Below are positions 1-8,398 of a DNA stretch of 64,000 nucleotides, piece after piece. Below the pieces are notes generated by a model. That model did no database searches, had not been told where the DNA came from, and saw only the letters and a list, made by a program, of their open reading frames with translations. Source of the stretch: an uncultured Lachnoclostridium sp. (GTDB lineage: Bacteria > Bacillota > Clostridia > Lachnospirales > Lachnospiraceae); NCBI GenBank assembly GCA_944376715.1, contig CALWDO010000001.1, positions 62,001-126,000 on the forward strand. The letters are read 5' to 3'. The translations under genes and the position numbers were made by a program. Position 1 is the stretch's first letter, and every line of letters starts with the position of its first letter.

Positions 1-12
1 GTCTTTTCTCCG

Positions 13-1440
13 TCATGAATTGAAGATCAGCGTTTTTGTCACCACCGGCACCACATGGCCTTCCGCCACCGGCTCGCCGATGTCAATGTAATCGCCGTTA
101 CGGGTATGGATTCCGTCTATACAGATCACATCCTTTTTCCCTTCCAGCAGAACACGAATGGCGTTGCCAAGCACTTTCGCTATATCATTTTCGATGACCA
201 GGATCAACGGATATGGCCCCCGTATGATACTGTCGGCCCCCTCCACCACCAGGCGCGCAAGCTCCTGGATCTGAGAGAACGAAGTATGGTATCTGCCTGA
301 AAATGCAATGGCAATCTGTTCTGTATCGCCCTGCGACTCGTAAAGGGATATCCCCCTGCGGATCGCTGTCTTCATCTCCTCTCCATCGGACTCTTCCTCC
401 TCGGTTAATTTCATGACCGGAATATTTTTGATTGGAAGCTTATCTCTGGAATAACTGATCGTGCTTCCGCTGACATCCGTGGTGTGCGTTCCGGCTCCCA
501 CCACGGTAGCCCGGATCGTCTCCGCCGCCGGATAGATCTTTACCTTCCGGAATGCGCTGCAGCGGTTGACCGCTCTCGCCAGCAGTACACCGATATCCCC
601 ATACCGGAACACATCTCCTTCTTCGTGAAGCATGCATTCCGCAACGCCTCCGGAGAATGTTACCGCCTGGACCTTCGGCTCCCTCGCCAGAGGTTTGCCC
701 TGGTTGGTGTACAGTCTGCTGTGGAATTCATCGGGTTCCTCGATATACAGAGCCATCGCCAGCTGCTGCGCCATATACTCGCAGACACGGTACAGAACAT
801 TTTCGTCCGCCCGGTCTCCGACCCGGATCCGGATCTGGTGCCTGTCGGCCAGTTCCTGGATCGACGGGAAGATATAGCTGATCTTTCCATTTTCCACCTT
901 GATCAGTCTGCCGCCGATGTCCAGGCAGCAGGTACCTTTCAGGTTGCCTTTCTGGAAAAACGCAATGTTGCTGGTGCCTCCTCCGATATCCAGGTTGGCT
1001 ACCACCTCCCTCTTCTCTTCCGAGATTTTGTCTGCCCCGGCTCCTTTCGCCGAGAGCACGGACTCCAGATCCGGTCCCGCAGTCGCCACCACAAAATCTC
1101 CGGCCATATCGCTCAGGCTTTCCAAAACTGTGTTGGCGTTCTGTTTCCTTGCCGTCTCACCTGTAATGATGACGGCTCCCGTCTGGAGATCTTCCGGCTT
1201 AATGCCTGCTCGCCGGTATTCGTCCCTGATAATGTCTTTCACCTTCACCGCATCGATCTCCGTCTGGGATTTCAGAGGAGTAAAATGAATGCCGCTCCGG
1301 TAAATCACTTCTTTGTTTACAATGCTGATGCGGGGTACCGTGTAATTGCTCGCCAGATTTTCTATGGTCAGCCTGCTGAAAATCAGCTGGGTCGTGGAAG
1401 TCCCAATATCAATCCCCACGCTTAAAATCGTTTCCTGCAA
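13..1440 (-). CDS. eutA: Ethanolamine ammonia-lyase reactivating factor EutA
   Basis: 475 aa, the usual EutA length. EutA is an ATP-dependent chaperone that swaps damaged adenosylcobalamin out of ethanolamine ammonia-lyase (EutBC). It has the actin/Hsp70 ATPase fold: a first phosphate loop around D11-G13-T14 (GIDIGTSTTQ) and a second at D151-G153-G154-T156 (NLDIGGGTSN). The start is a TTG, preceded by a GGAAGGAAG ribosome-binding site 8 nt upstream; no nearby in-frame ATG competes. It follows eutW by about 24 nt in the same operon. Its stop lies 13 bases from the left edge, so eutB and eutC, expected next, would be outside the window. The family call is firm. Confidence 0.93.
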   Translation of the reverse strand: MQETILSVGIDIGTSTTQLIFSRLTIENLASNYTVPRISIVNKEVIYRSGIHFTPLKSQTEIDAVKVKDIIRDEYRRAGIKPEDLQTGAVIITGETARKQNANTVLESLSDMAGDFVVATAGPDLESVLSAKGAGADKISEEKREVVANLDIGGGTSNIAFFQKGNLKGTCCLDIGGRLIKVENGKISYIFPSIQELADRHQIRIRVGDRADENVLYRVCEYMAQQLAMALYIEEPDEFHSRLYTNQGKPLAREPKVQAVTFSGGVAECMLHEEGDVFRYGDIGVLLARAVNRCSAFRKVKIYPAAETIRATVVGAGTHTTDVSGSTISYSRDKLPIKNIPVMKLTEEEESDGEEMKTAIRRGISLYESQGDTEQIAIAFSGRYHTSFSQIQELARLVVEGADSIIRGPYPLILVIENDIAKVLGNAIRVLLEGKKDVICIDGIHTRNGDYIDIGEPVAEGHVVPVVTKTLIFNS

Positions 1441-1464
1441 AGGCTATCACTTCCTTCCCGCCGC

Positions 1465-2877
1465 TTATTCCGAAACGCTTACAAAATCAGCTGTTTCGTT
1501 GATAAAATCAAAGCTCACGCTGGTTCCTGACTCTCCGGAACGAATCCGGAGCTTACCATGCAGTTTATCCTGCACTACCGATCTGACTATATCCAGTCCC
1601 AGGCTCCCTGTCCGGGTGCTTTCCGGGTCAAATCCGGTTCCGTCATCTCGTATCGTAAGTTTGGAATACGCGTTGCCTCTCTCCACAATAATAAAAATCG
1701 TGCCTTCTCTTCTTCCGTCGAATGCGTGCCTCATAGAATTCTGAAGCAGTTCGTTGACCGTCAGCGCCACTGAACTGGCAATGTCCGTATCCACGATAAT
1801 ATCATCCCCCTGGAGTTCCAGGTTCAATTTTAATTCCGGCTTCAGAAAAGGCTGAATCGCGTTGTTTTTTACTGTCCGCAGGACTTCCATCAGGCTTACG
1901 CTTTCCTCTCCCGTCTGGGAAAGGAGCTGGTGCGTCACCGATATGGACAAGATCCTGCTGATCGTCTCATTCAGGACTTTCTTTGTTTCCTCATTGTCCA
2001 CACGCCTGGCCTGAAGTCTCAGGAGCGACGCAACAATCTGAAGATTATTTTTAACCCGGTGATTCAGTTCCCGTACTGCCACGGATTTCAGAACCAGATC
2101 TTTTTCCTGCTCCCGGTTCCAGGTAATGTCCCGGATAATCACTGCCAGTCTCAGATTTCCCTTCCTGAGCGGGATCTGACGAATCTGCAGATAAAATTTC
2201 CCGTAACGGACTTCCCGGAGCTGTTCCACCCGGTCCAGATGCTCTTCCCATTCCGTAAGGCATACGTTCTTGTACTTCTGCCCCAGGATGTCCCGCACAT
2301 AGCCAAGATTCTGAAACAGTTTCTTCGCATACATATTCCGGAATATGACCTCATCCCGCTCATCCACCAGGATCAACCCTTCGTCGATGCTCTCGGTCAG
2401 CCACTCATTCTCATTAATCATATGCGACAGCGGCGTCTCCACCGCCATATACCGGTCGCCTTCATTTAGCTCGTCCTGTTCGTCAGTAATTCTTTTTTCC
2501 CGGATCAGCACCCCGATCACCCTGCCGTTGTACTTGATCGGCTCCACCGACTGGATCGTGTAATTATCCTCCTGTGTCCGGGCTTTCATATGCTTGGTGG
2601 CAACTCCCAATCGAAAAGTCCTGGCTACCGCCGGTTCGTTTTCCGATTTGGCAAGCATGCCCACCACACTGTTCCGGTACGCGGACGGATCTTCTTCCGG
2701 CTTCGCTTCCGCCACAACAATGGCATCGCCTTCCCTGCAGGGACAGTCCACAAAGATGTCCGCCGCTTCCAGATTTGCCAGCGGCTGCAGCGTACCCGCC
2801 ATCATCTCGATCACCTGGATCTCATCGTCGGTCAGGTCGGTATATTCCTGACACAGCTGCCTTATTGCCCTCTGCAT
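1465..2877 (-). CDS. eutW: Sensor histidine kinase EutW (PdtaS-like)
   Basis: 470 aa soluble sensor kinase that phosphorylates EutV in response to ethanolamine. Domains in order: an N-terminal GAF-like sensor (about 1-150), a PAS-like segment (about 155-255), a HisKA_2 dimerisation and phosphoacceptor helix with H273 in LNHRVKNNLQ, then a HATPase domain with an N-box around NELLQNSMRH and a DDGTGFDP glycine motif. No membrane segment is visible, as expected for this cytosolic class. The ATG starts 1 nt after the eutV stop, so the two are translationally coupled. The pairing with an ANTAR regulator inside a eut operon supports the EutW name over a generic PdtaS. Confidence 0.92.
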   Translation of the reverse strand: MQRAIRQLCQEYTDLTDDEIQVIEMMAGTLQPLANLEAADIFVDCPCREGDAIVVAEAKPEEDPSAYRNSVVGMLAKSENEPAVARTFRLGVATKHMKARTQEDNYTIQSVEPIKYNGRVIGVLIREKRITDEQDELNEGDRYMAVETPLSHMINENEWLTESIDEGLILVDERDEVIFRNMYAKKLFQNLGYVRDILGQKYKNVCLTEWEEHLDRVEQLREVRYGKFYLQIRQIPLRKGNLRLAVIIRDITWNREQEKDLVLKSVAVRELNHRVKNNLQIVASLLRLQARRVDNEETKKVLNETISRILSISVTHQLLSQTGEESVSLMEVLRTVKNNAIQPFLKPELKLNLELQGDDIIVDTDIASSVALTVNELLQNSMRHAFDGRREGTIFIIVERGNAYSKLTIRDDGTGFDPESTRTGSLGLDIVRSVVQDKLHGKLRIRSGESGTSVSFDFINETADFVSVSE

Positions 2878-2878
2878 C

Positions 2879-3448
2879 TTACTTTCCCCTGCCCATCAGA
2901 ATGATCTCCGCCACTTTCTTCATGGAGATATTTTTCATGCGGCTGATATTCCGGATGTAATCATAGGCTTCCTGTTCTGTCATGCCCCGTTTGTTCATGA
3001 TCAGACCTTTTGCCTGCTCCACTACCGCACGGCTTTCCAGCCTCTTGGTCATATCCTGGCATTCTTTTTGAAGCTTTTTCATCTCACGGCTTCTGTCCAC
3101 AGCTATTTCCAGCCCCGGCAGAAACGTTCTCTCTTCCACCGGTTTGACAAAGTACCCGCTGACTTTTGCTTCCTTTGCTTCCTCAATAAACTCCCGGTCA
3201 CAGTACGCCGTAAGCAGGACCACTGTCTCGGCCAGATTTTCTTCTGCAATGACTTTGGAAGCAGTAATGCCGTCCAGCAGGGGCATCTTTACATCCATAA
3301 CCACCAGATCCGGATGACAGTTCCTGCAGCATTCGATAGCGTCAAAACCATCTGCCGCCTCCGCCACCACCTGATGTCCTTCTTTTTCCAGAATCTCCTT
3401 CAAGTCCATTCTGGTAATCGGTTCGTCGTCTGCTATGACCACCTGCAT
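2879..3448 (-). CDS. eutV: ANTAR-domain response regulator EutV
   Basis: 189 aa. The N-terminal receiver domain carries the acidic pocket D7-D8, phosphoacceptor D52 (VVMDVKMP), T80 and K102. The C-terminal ANTAR domain spans about 127-182 (EQAKGLIMNKRGMTEQEAY). In known EutV proteins, phosphorylation lets an ANTAR dimer bind twin hairpins in nascent mRNA and prevent a terminator from folding. A candidate target is present here in the eutG leader (5943-5978, overlapping the terminator at 5899-5954). The gene sits between eutP and eutW. The start is an ATG with an AGGAAGG site 9 nt upstream. Confidence 0.95.
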   Translation of the reverse strand: MQVVIADDEPITRMDLKEILEKEGHQVVAEAADGFDAIECCRNCHPDLVVMDVKMPLLDGITASKVIAEENLAETVVLLTAYCDREFIEEAKEAKVSGYFVKPVEERTFLPGLEIAVDRSREMKKLQKECQDMTKRLESRAVVEQAKGLIMNKRGMTEQEAYDYIRNISRMKNISMKKVAEIILMGRGK

Positions 3449-3465
3449 GGCATAAATCCTTCCTG

Positions 3466-3939
3466 TTATTCTGCTGTACCCTCCAACGACCAGTTCTGCT
3501 CCGTCAGATATTCCAGCAGTTCTTCAAATCCGGTTCCTTCATAGCTGCTGGTAACGAAAACTTTTTTCGCCCCCGCTGCTGTAAGATACCTTTTTGCGTC
3601 TTCAATCTGTTTGTCATCGGCAAGATCGCTTTTCGTCACCACCCCGATACACGGTTTCGCAAAGGTACTGGAATACCCCGGCGGAAACATGGTGCCTCCT
3701 TCATTGGCCTGCTGAACCAGCACGATCACATCCGCATCCACCGCCGTCACCGTCAAAGCGCCTCTGAGATAAGTGCGCTCCAGGTACTCGCCCGGCGTGT
3801 CGATCATATTTCCGTTAATCACCTGAACAGTCTGCGTCTTGTGATATTTCAGATCTTCGTGGCGTATGTACTGACACAGCGTCGTCTTTCCTGCCATGGA
3901 TCTTCCAATCAGGATTATTCTCTTGGGTTTTGTCTCCAT
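3466..3939 (-). CDS. eutP: EutP/PduV-family small GTPase-like protein
   Basis: 157 aa from the chosen start. The protein opens with METKPKRIILIGRSMAGKTT; residues 12-20 form a P-loop (GRSMAGKTT), and a switch-II-like DTPGEY follows. The EutP/PduV family is a Ras-like P-loop NTPase associated with bacterial microcompartments; acetate kinase activity has been reported for a EutP. A longer frame opens at 4008 but would overlap the upstream shell gene by 44 nt; the ATG at 3939 has purine-rich AGGAAGG and AGGACAG sequence just upstream and gives the usual length. It lies between the eutS pair and eutV. Confidence 0.9.
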   Translation of the reverse strand: METKPKRIILIGRSMAGKTTLCQYIRHEDLKYHKTQTVQVINGNMIDTPGEYLERTYLRGALTVTAVDADVIVLVQQANEGGTMFPPGYSSTFAKPCIGVVTKSDLADDKQIEDAKRYLTAAGAKKVFVTSSYEGTGFEELLEYLTEQNWSLEGTAE

Positions 3940-3964
3940 CCTGTCTGTCCTGCCTTCCTGAAAA

Positions 3965-4312
3965 TCATGATCTGGTGATCGGAGCCGAAGCAAATCCCAT
4001 CTGATCACACAGCACGCTCATCACATCATGCAGCGCGGCTTCCACGCCCGCCACATCTCCGGTGATAATCAGAGAACCATTAAAACGGTCCACAAACCCG
4101 ATCTGAATATCCGCGGCCTTGCTGGCCACATCCGCCGCGATGATCGCGGCCTCGCTGGGTGTGATCGTAAAGATTCCGATCGCCCCTTTCGCATCGATCA
4201 GGCCCATCTTCCCGTACAGATCCTGCACCGGATGGGGAATCACATGCGCCAGCGTCACCTGTTTGCCAGGGACGAACTCCTGTATGATCCGTTCTTTTTT
4301 ATCTTCATACAT
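3965..4312 (-). CDS. eutS: Microcompartment shell protein EutS, downstream copy
   Basis: 115 aa BMC-domain shell protein of the circularly permuted EutS/PduU type. EutS-typical stretches are [17 protein letters not shown] near the N terminus, [20 protein letters not shown] in the middle and VDRFNGSL. EutS forms a bent hexamer thought to sit at edges of the ethanolamine microcompartment shell. It is the second of two tandem copies; hand alignment gives 16 differences in 115 residues from its neighbour (about 86% identity). The ATG follows a GGTGACAG ribosome-binding site. The two copies may form mixed hexamers or specialise; the sequence alone cannot say. Confidence 0.92.
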   Translation of the reverse strand: MYEDKKERIIQEFVPGKQVTLAHVIPHPVQDLYGKMGLIDAKGAIGIFTITPSEAAIIAADVASKAADIQIGFVDRFNGSLIITGDVAGVEAALHDVMSVLCDQMGFASAPITRS

Positions 4313-4351
4313 TTTCTGTCACCATCTGACGCCTTTCTTTTTTCTCGGAAA

Positions 4352-4699
4352 TCAAGACCGGGTAATCGGTGTGGAATCAAATCCCATCTTTCCGCACAGC
4401 ACATCCATCACATCGCGCAGCGCAGCCTCAACGCCCGCCACGTCTCCGGTGATCACCAGGGAACCGTTGAAACGGTCCACAAATCCGATCCGGACATCCG
4501 CGGCCTTGCTGGCCACATCCGCCGCGATGATCGCGGCCTCGCTGGGTGTAATCGTAAAGATGCCGATCGCCCCTTCCGCATCAATCAGGCCGATCTTCTG
4601 GTACAGATCCGCCACCGGATGGGGAATCACATGCGCCAGTGTCACCTGTTTACCGGGAACGGACTCTTGTATGATCCGCTCTTTTCTGTCTTCCTGCAT
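4352..4699 (-). CDS. eutS: Microcompartment shell protein EutS, upstream copy
   Basis: 115 aa, same permuted BMC fold as the adjacent copy. The shared core [20 protein letters not shown] is unchanged. Differences include S instead of F at residue 13 and a cluster of charge changes near the C terminus (residues 95-110). It follows eutG by 37 nt and precedes the other copy by 39 nt, and has a stronger ribosome-binding site (GAGGTGA) than that copy. Long identical DNA blocks in the middle of both genes point to a fairly recent duplication or to gene conversion. Confidence 0.92.
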   Translation of the reverse strand: MQEDRKERIIQESVPGKQVTLAHVIPHPVADLYQKIGLIDAEGAIGIFTITPSEAAIIAADVASKAADVRIGFVDRFNGSLVITGDVAGVEAALRDVMDVLCGKMGFDSTPITRS

Positions 4700-4736
4700 G
4701 TCCTGTCACCTCTTCCGGCTTATGCGTGCATCAAGG

Positions 4737-5873
4737 TCAGATCAACTTTCCCGTATATGCACGCTGGAATACTTCCTTGATATCCTCTACAGAGCATGCT
4801 CTCGGATTCGTCCTGGTACAGGAATCGTTGTATGCAGCTTCTGCCATCTCATCCAATACCGCCTCAAAATCCTCCCGGGCAATTCCTGCCGCTTCAATCG
4901 TGTTCGGAATATGAAGCTGATTGATGTACTGCTTGGTCGTGCGTACCACACTGAATGCGCTCTGGCGGACGCTCGAGCCTTCCAGCCGAAGCACCTCCGC
5001 GATCTGTGCATAGCGTTCCGCTACCGGAGTCAGGCCGTCATGGCAGCCTGCATTGAAAGCCATTACATAGGGAAGCAGGATTCCATTTGCTCTTCCATGC
5101 GGAATATGGAAATGCCCGCCCAAAGTGTGCGCCATGCCGTGATTCAAGCCCAGTCCGGCATTGCTGAATGCGATGCCTGCCAGACACGAAGCGTCATGCA
5201 TCTTCTGCCGAGCCTCCATGTCGTTCGGGTTTTTGTACACCTTAATCAGATTGGCTTTAACCAGTTTCATGGCCTTTTCCGCCGCCGCATCCGTAAAATC
5301 ATTGGCATTTGTAGATACAAACGCTTCGATCGCATGCGTCAGCACGTCGATTCCCGTATCCGCTGTCGTAGCAGGCGGCACTGAGCGAACCAGCTCTGCA
5401 TCCAGGATTGCCGCATCCGGCAGCATATCCTCCGATACCAGCGGATATTTCGCAGATTTCTGCGGATCGCTGATGACCGCGAAAGTGGTCACCTCCGACC
5501 CCGTACCGCTGGTGGTGGGAACCGCCACGAATGACATCTTCTCGGCGAGTCCACCTTTTACCGACAGCCAGTTCATGGCTTTCGCCGCATCGATCGATGA
5601 TCCTCCGCCAAGAGCGAACAGGACCTGCGGCTTAAAATCCAGAAGCTGTCCGATCCCTTTCGTCACCGTAGCGATGTCCGGATCCGGCTTCACATCTGAA
5701 AAGATCTGGTACTGGACTCCCTTCTTCTCCATGGGCTCCGTCAAGTATCCAACCATCCCGCTTTCATGCATGAACTTGTCAGTCACAATGAAAGCACGGC
5801 CTACACCTGTCAGGATTTCATCCAGTCCTTCTTTTCCCAGATAGACACGGGTTTTCAAGATAAATTGTCCCAA
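4737..5873 (-). CDS. eutG: Iron-containing alcohol dehydrogenase EutG/PduQ type
   Basis: 378 aa. Group III Fe-dependent alcohol dehydrogenase that would reduce acetaldehyde from ethanolamine to ethanol and regenerate NAD+ in or near the microcompartment. It has the nucleotide-binding GGGSSIDAAKAM, the VPTTSGTGSE motif and the metal-binding histidine run in LNHGMAHTLGGHFHIPHG. The frame is open to 5972, but its first 33 codons lie across the leader terminator. The real start is a TTG at 5873 with a perfect AGGAGG 7 nt upstream, giving the normal family length. First gene of the operon, behind the promoter at 6017-6045. EutG and PduQ cannot be separated by motif alone; context favours EutG. Confidence 0.9.
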   Translation of the reverse strand: MGQFILKTRVYLGKEGLDEILTGVGRAFIVTDKFMHESGMVGYLTEPMEKKGVQYQIFSDVKPDPDIATVTKGIGQLLDFKPQVLFALGGGSSIDAAKAMNWLSVKGGLAEKMSFVAVPTTSGTGSEVTTFAVISDPQKSAKYPLVSEDMLPDAAILDAELVRSVPPATTADTGIDVLTHAIEAFVSTNANDFTDAAAEKAMKLVKANLIKVYKNPNDMEARQKMHDASCLAGIAFSNAGLGLNHGMAHTLGGHFHIPHGRANGILLPYVMAFNAGCHDGLTPVAERYAQIAEVLRLEGSSVRQSAFSVVRTTKQYINQLHIPNTIEAAGIAREDFEAVLDEMAEAAYNDSCTRTNPRACSVEDIKEVFQRAYTGKLI

Positions 5874-5898
5874 TTCTAGTCCTCCTTTCTCCAAACGC

Positions 5899-5954
5899 AA
5901 AAAGTGCCTGGACTCCCCCTCTCTCCTTTGACAGGGGAAACAGCCAAGACACTT
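5899..5954 (-). terminator. Leader terminator upstream of eutG
   Basis: On the minus strand, an AAGTG...CCCCT arm (5933-5954) pairs with an AGGGG...CACTT arm (5902-5920) around a short loop, followed directly by five T residues (5899-5903). It lies between the promoter and the eutG ribosome-binding site, so it must be read through for operon expression. This is the arrangement known for EutV-controlled leaders. Confidence 0.75.
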
Positions 5955-5978
5955 CAACGCTCTCAGATTCAATCCAAA
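5943..5978 (-). promoter_or_regulatory. Candidate EutV ANTAR-binding twin hairpins
   Basis: Two short adjacent hairpins in the leader RNA each expose a six-base loop with A at position 1 and G at position 4, the published ANTAR signature: loop AUUGAA (within 5963-5978) and loop AGUGUC (within 5943-5958). The second hairpin, GUUGA/UUGGC, lies inside the 5' arm of the terminator, so the two folds exclude each other. The stems contain several G-U pairs and the first has a U-U mismatch. A separate stronger hairpin, ATCTGC/GCAGAT, lies just upstream at 5982-5999. Folded by hand. Confidence 0.6.
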
Positions 5979-6016
5979 CGCATCTGCTACGTCGCAGATA
6001 CACCTAAATTTCTTAC

Positions 6017-6045
6017 ATTATAGCATGCACGGTGCTCATTGTCAA
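6017..6045 (-). promoter_or_regulatory. Sigma-A promoter of the eut operon
   Basis: Consensus TTGACA (6040-6045) and TATAAT (6017-6022) separated by exactly 17 nt, reading towards eutG. A perfect promoter followed by a terminator fits control by antitermination rather than initiation. Confidence 0.9.
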
Positions 6046-6153
6046 CTTTGTTTATTTTTTATTGCCATGCTTGCCTTCTTCTGTATATTTTTACTATTTC
6101 AAATCATTTTCCAAATTTTTTTCTTTGTCAAAGCTTCTATAAGCCTTTCAAGC

Positions 6154-6190
6154 AAAAAAGCATGCCGTGCAATCCACAGCATGCTTTTTA
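6154..6190 (-). terminator. Terminator downstream of malic enzyme
   Basis: Perfect inverted repeat AAAAAGCATGC / GCATGCTTTTT with a 13-nt loop, ending about 25 nt past the malic enzyme stop. T-rich on both strands, so it may work in both directions, but no plus-strand gene ends here. Confidence 0.85.
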
Positions 6191-6215
6191 CTTTCTGATT
6201 ACATTAATATTTCTG

Positions 6216-7391
6216 TTACAGTCTTGCCACTCCGGTCTTTCTTGCAGCCTCAGCTACTGCCGCTGCCACTGCTTTTCCAACTCTCGGGTCGAATGCCTTC
6301 GGGATGATATAGTCCTCGGTCAGCTCTTCGTCGGTGATCAGATTTGCCAGCGCTTCTGCTGCTGCCAGCTTCATCTCATCATTAATATCTTTCGCGCGCA
6401 CATCGAATGCTCCGCGGAACACGCCCGGGAATGCAAGCACGTTATTGATCTGGTTCGGGAAGTCGCTTCTTCCGGTAGCGATAACTCTTGCTCCGCCCTC
6501 TTTCGCCTCATCCGGGAAGATCTCCGGAGTCGGGTTCGCGCATGCGAAGATGATGGCGTCTTTGTTCATGGTCTTCACCATATCTACGGTTACCGTGTTC
6601 GGAGCGCTCACACCGATGAATACATCGGCGCCTACCAGCATGTCTGCCAGGCTTCCTGCCTTCTTCTCCAGGTTGGTGATCTTAGCCATCTCCTCTTTCA
6701 CCGGATTCATGCCTTCCTGACGGCCTTCGTAGATCGCGCCTTTACGGTCGCAGAGAGTTACATCTTTGCAGCCGGCAGTCAGGAGCAGTTTCGTGATAGA
6801 AATAGCGGCTGCGCCCGCGCCGTTTACTACGATCTTCACATCTTCTTTTTTCTTGCCTACCAGGCGCAGAGCATTGGTCAGGCCCGCCAGCGTAATGATA
6901 GCCGTTCCGTGCTGATCGTCATGGAAAATCGGAATATCACATTTTTCTTTCAGTTTTTTCTCGATCTCAAAGCAGCGGGGTGCGGAGATGTCCTCCAGGT
7001 TCACGCCGCCGAAGCTGCCGGAAATCAGGTAGATCGTATTGACGATCTCGTCTACGTCATGGCTCTTGATGCAGAGCGGGAACGCATCCACATCTCCAAA
7101 AGTTTTAAAGAGGACACATTTTCCTTCCATAACCGGCATACCTGCTTCCGGTCCGATGTCTCCCAGACCAAGCACCGCGCTTCCGTCAGTTACTACCAGA
7201 CACATATTGTGACGGCGGGTCAGATCATAGCTCTTCTCCACATCCTTCTGGATCTCCAGACACGGCTGCGCCACACCCGGGGTATAAGCCAGAGAAAGAT
7301 CATCTTTAGTCTTAACCGGAACGGTCGCTACCACTTCGATCTTACCTTTCCACTGTTCATGAAGTCTCAAAGATTCTTTTGCGTAATCCAC
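6216..7391 (-). CDS. NAD(P)-dependent malic enzyme
   Basis: 391 aa, short bacterial malic enzyme without a phosphotransacetylase extension. It oxidatively decarboxylates malate to pyruvate. Catalytic Tyr is Y36 in LAYTPGVAQP; the metal-binding stretch is PIFHDDQHGTA near residues 155-165; the Rossmann glycine motif is VVNGAGAAAISI. The start is a GTG with AGGAGG 8 nt upstream. The gene is monocistronic: its own promoter lies at 7479-7507 and a terminator follows. The leader of about 75 nt contains a small ACCGT/ACGGT hairpin at 7438-7450. Cofactor preference (NAD or NADP) is not decided here. Confidence 0.93.
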   Translation of the reverse strand: MDYAKESLRLHEQWKGKIEVVATVPVKTKDDLSLAYTPGVAQPCLEIQKDVEKSYDLTRRHNMCLVVTDGSAVLGLGDIGPEAGMPVMEGKCVLFKTFGDVDAFPLCIKSHDVDEIVNTIYLISGSFGGVNLEDISAPRCFEIEKKLKEKCDIPIFHDDQHGTAIITLAGLTNALRLVGKKKEDVKIVVNGAGAAAISITKLLLTAGCKDVTLCDRKGAIYEGRQEGMNPVKEEMAKITNLEKKAGSLADMLVGADVFIGVSAPNTVTVDMVKTMNKDAIIFACANPTPEIFPDEAKEGGARVIATGRSDFPNQINNVLAFPGVFRGAFDVRAKDINDEMKLAAAEALANLITDEELTEDYIIPKAFDPRVGKAVAAAVAEAARKTGVARL

Positions 7392-7478
7392 TTTTGTATC
7401 CTCCTGTTTTAAATAGATTTAATATGAAATTTCAAAACCGTAAAACGGTCATATAAACAGAAATCTCTTACTTTGTTA

Positions 7479-7507
7479 AGAATATATCATTCTCCGTTGA
7501 CTGTCAA
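7479..7507 (-). promoter_or_regulatory. Promoter of malic enzyme
   Basis: TTGACA (7502-7507), 17-nt spacer, TATTCT (7479-7484) on the minus strand. It begins about 20 nt past the end of degV. Confidence 0.8.
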
Positions 7508-7527
7508 TACCCTTTTCTCCGGCATAT

Positions 7528-8388
7528 TTATCTGGATTTCGCCATGGCAAAAACCGCCAGCACACCGGCTCCGGTATGGGATCCTACTACAGGTCCCACG
7601 AAATTGATCATCGTCTCTTCGATGCCGTATTTTTCCACCAGCGTATCACGGATAGCCTCCGCTTCCTCCAGACAGTCTCCGTGACTGATAAATACCGTCT
7701 TCTCTCCGTCCTGAATCAGATCCATCAATTTCTCAATGATTGTCTGGACAGCCTTCTTCCTTCCGCGGGCTTTTCCAATCACTTCCAGTTTCCCTTCATC
7801 ATTAATACGAATAATCGGTTTGATGCCTACCATGCTGCCCAGGACCGCGCTGCTCCGTGAGATACGTCCTCCCCGGTATAAATGATTCAGATCATCTACG
7901 GTTACATAAGAAGCAATCTTCATCTTATTCTCTTCACACCACCGGGCAAGTTCCTCCAGCGGCATCCCCGCTTCTTTTTTCTGTACCGCCCTGTACACCA
8001 GAAGTCCCTGCCCCATGGCTGCCAATAACGTGTCCACTACCACAATCCTGCTGTCCGGATATTCCTCCATCAACTCATTCGCCGCGATAACCGCGCTCTG
8101 ACAGCTTCCGCTAAGGCCTGAAGAGAATGCCAGATGCAGTACGTCCATTCCCTGCTTTATATACGGTTCGAACAGGACGCGCGCCTGTTCCGGATTCACC
8201 TGCGCCGTAGTCGGCATGGCGCCGGCCCGGATCTTCGCATAAAACTCTTTTACCGGCAGAGGGTTCTCCGCGTTATAAACTTCTCCGTCCAGAAGGCAGT
8301 TCAGAGATACCATGCCGATCTGATGCTCTTTCAGATAGCTGTCCTCCAGGTCTGCGCTGCTGTCTGTTGTGATTACATATGGTCTCAT
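7528..8388 (-). CDS. DegV family fatty-acid-binding protein
   Basis: 286 aa, standard length for DegV (FakB-like). The family binds a fatty acid and presents it to a FakA-type kinase. Signature pieces are TTDSSADLEDSY at the N terminus (the TDSSAD motif), a mid-protein AFSSGLSGSCQSA loop, and C-terminal SHGDCLEEAEAI and VGSHTGAGVLAVF. The ATG follows AAGGAGG. Third gene of folC-pheA-degV, starting 10 nt after pheA. No FakA kinase is in the window, so its substrate and role remain open. Confidence 0.88.
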   Translation of the reverse strand: MRPYVITTDSSADLEDSYLKEHQIGMVSLNCLLDGEVYNAENPLPVKEFYAKIRAGAMPTTAQVNPEQARVLFEPYIKQGMDVLHLAFSSGLSGSCQSAVIAANELMEEYPDSRIVVVDTLLAAMGQGLLVYRAVQKKEAGMPLEELARWCEENKMKIASYVTVDDLNHLYRGGRISRSSAVLGSMVGIKPIIRINDEGKLEVIGKARGRKKAVQTIIEKLMDLIQDGEKTVFISHGDCLEEAEAIRDTLVEKYGIEETMINFVGPVVGSHTGAGVLAVFAMAKSR

Positions 8389-8398
8389 TTGGTCCTCC

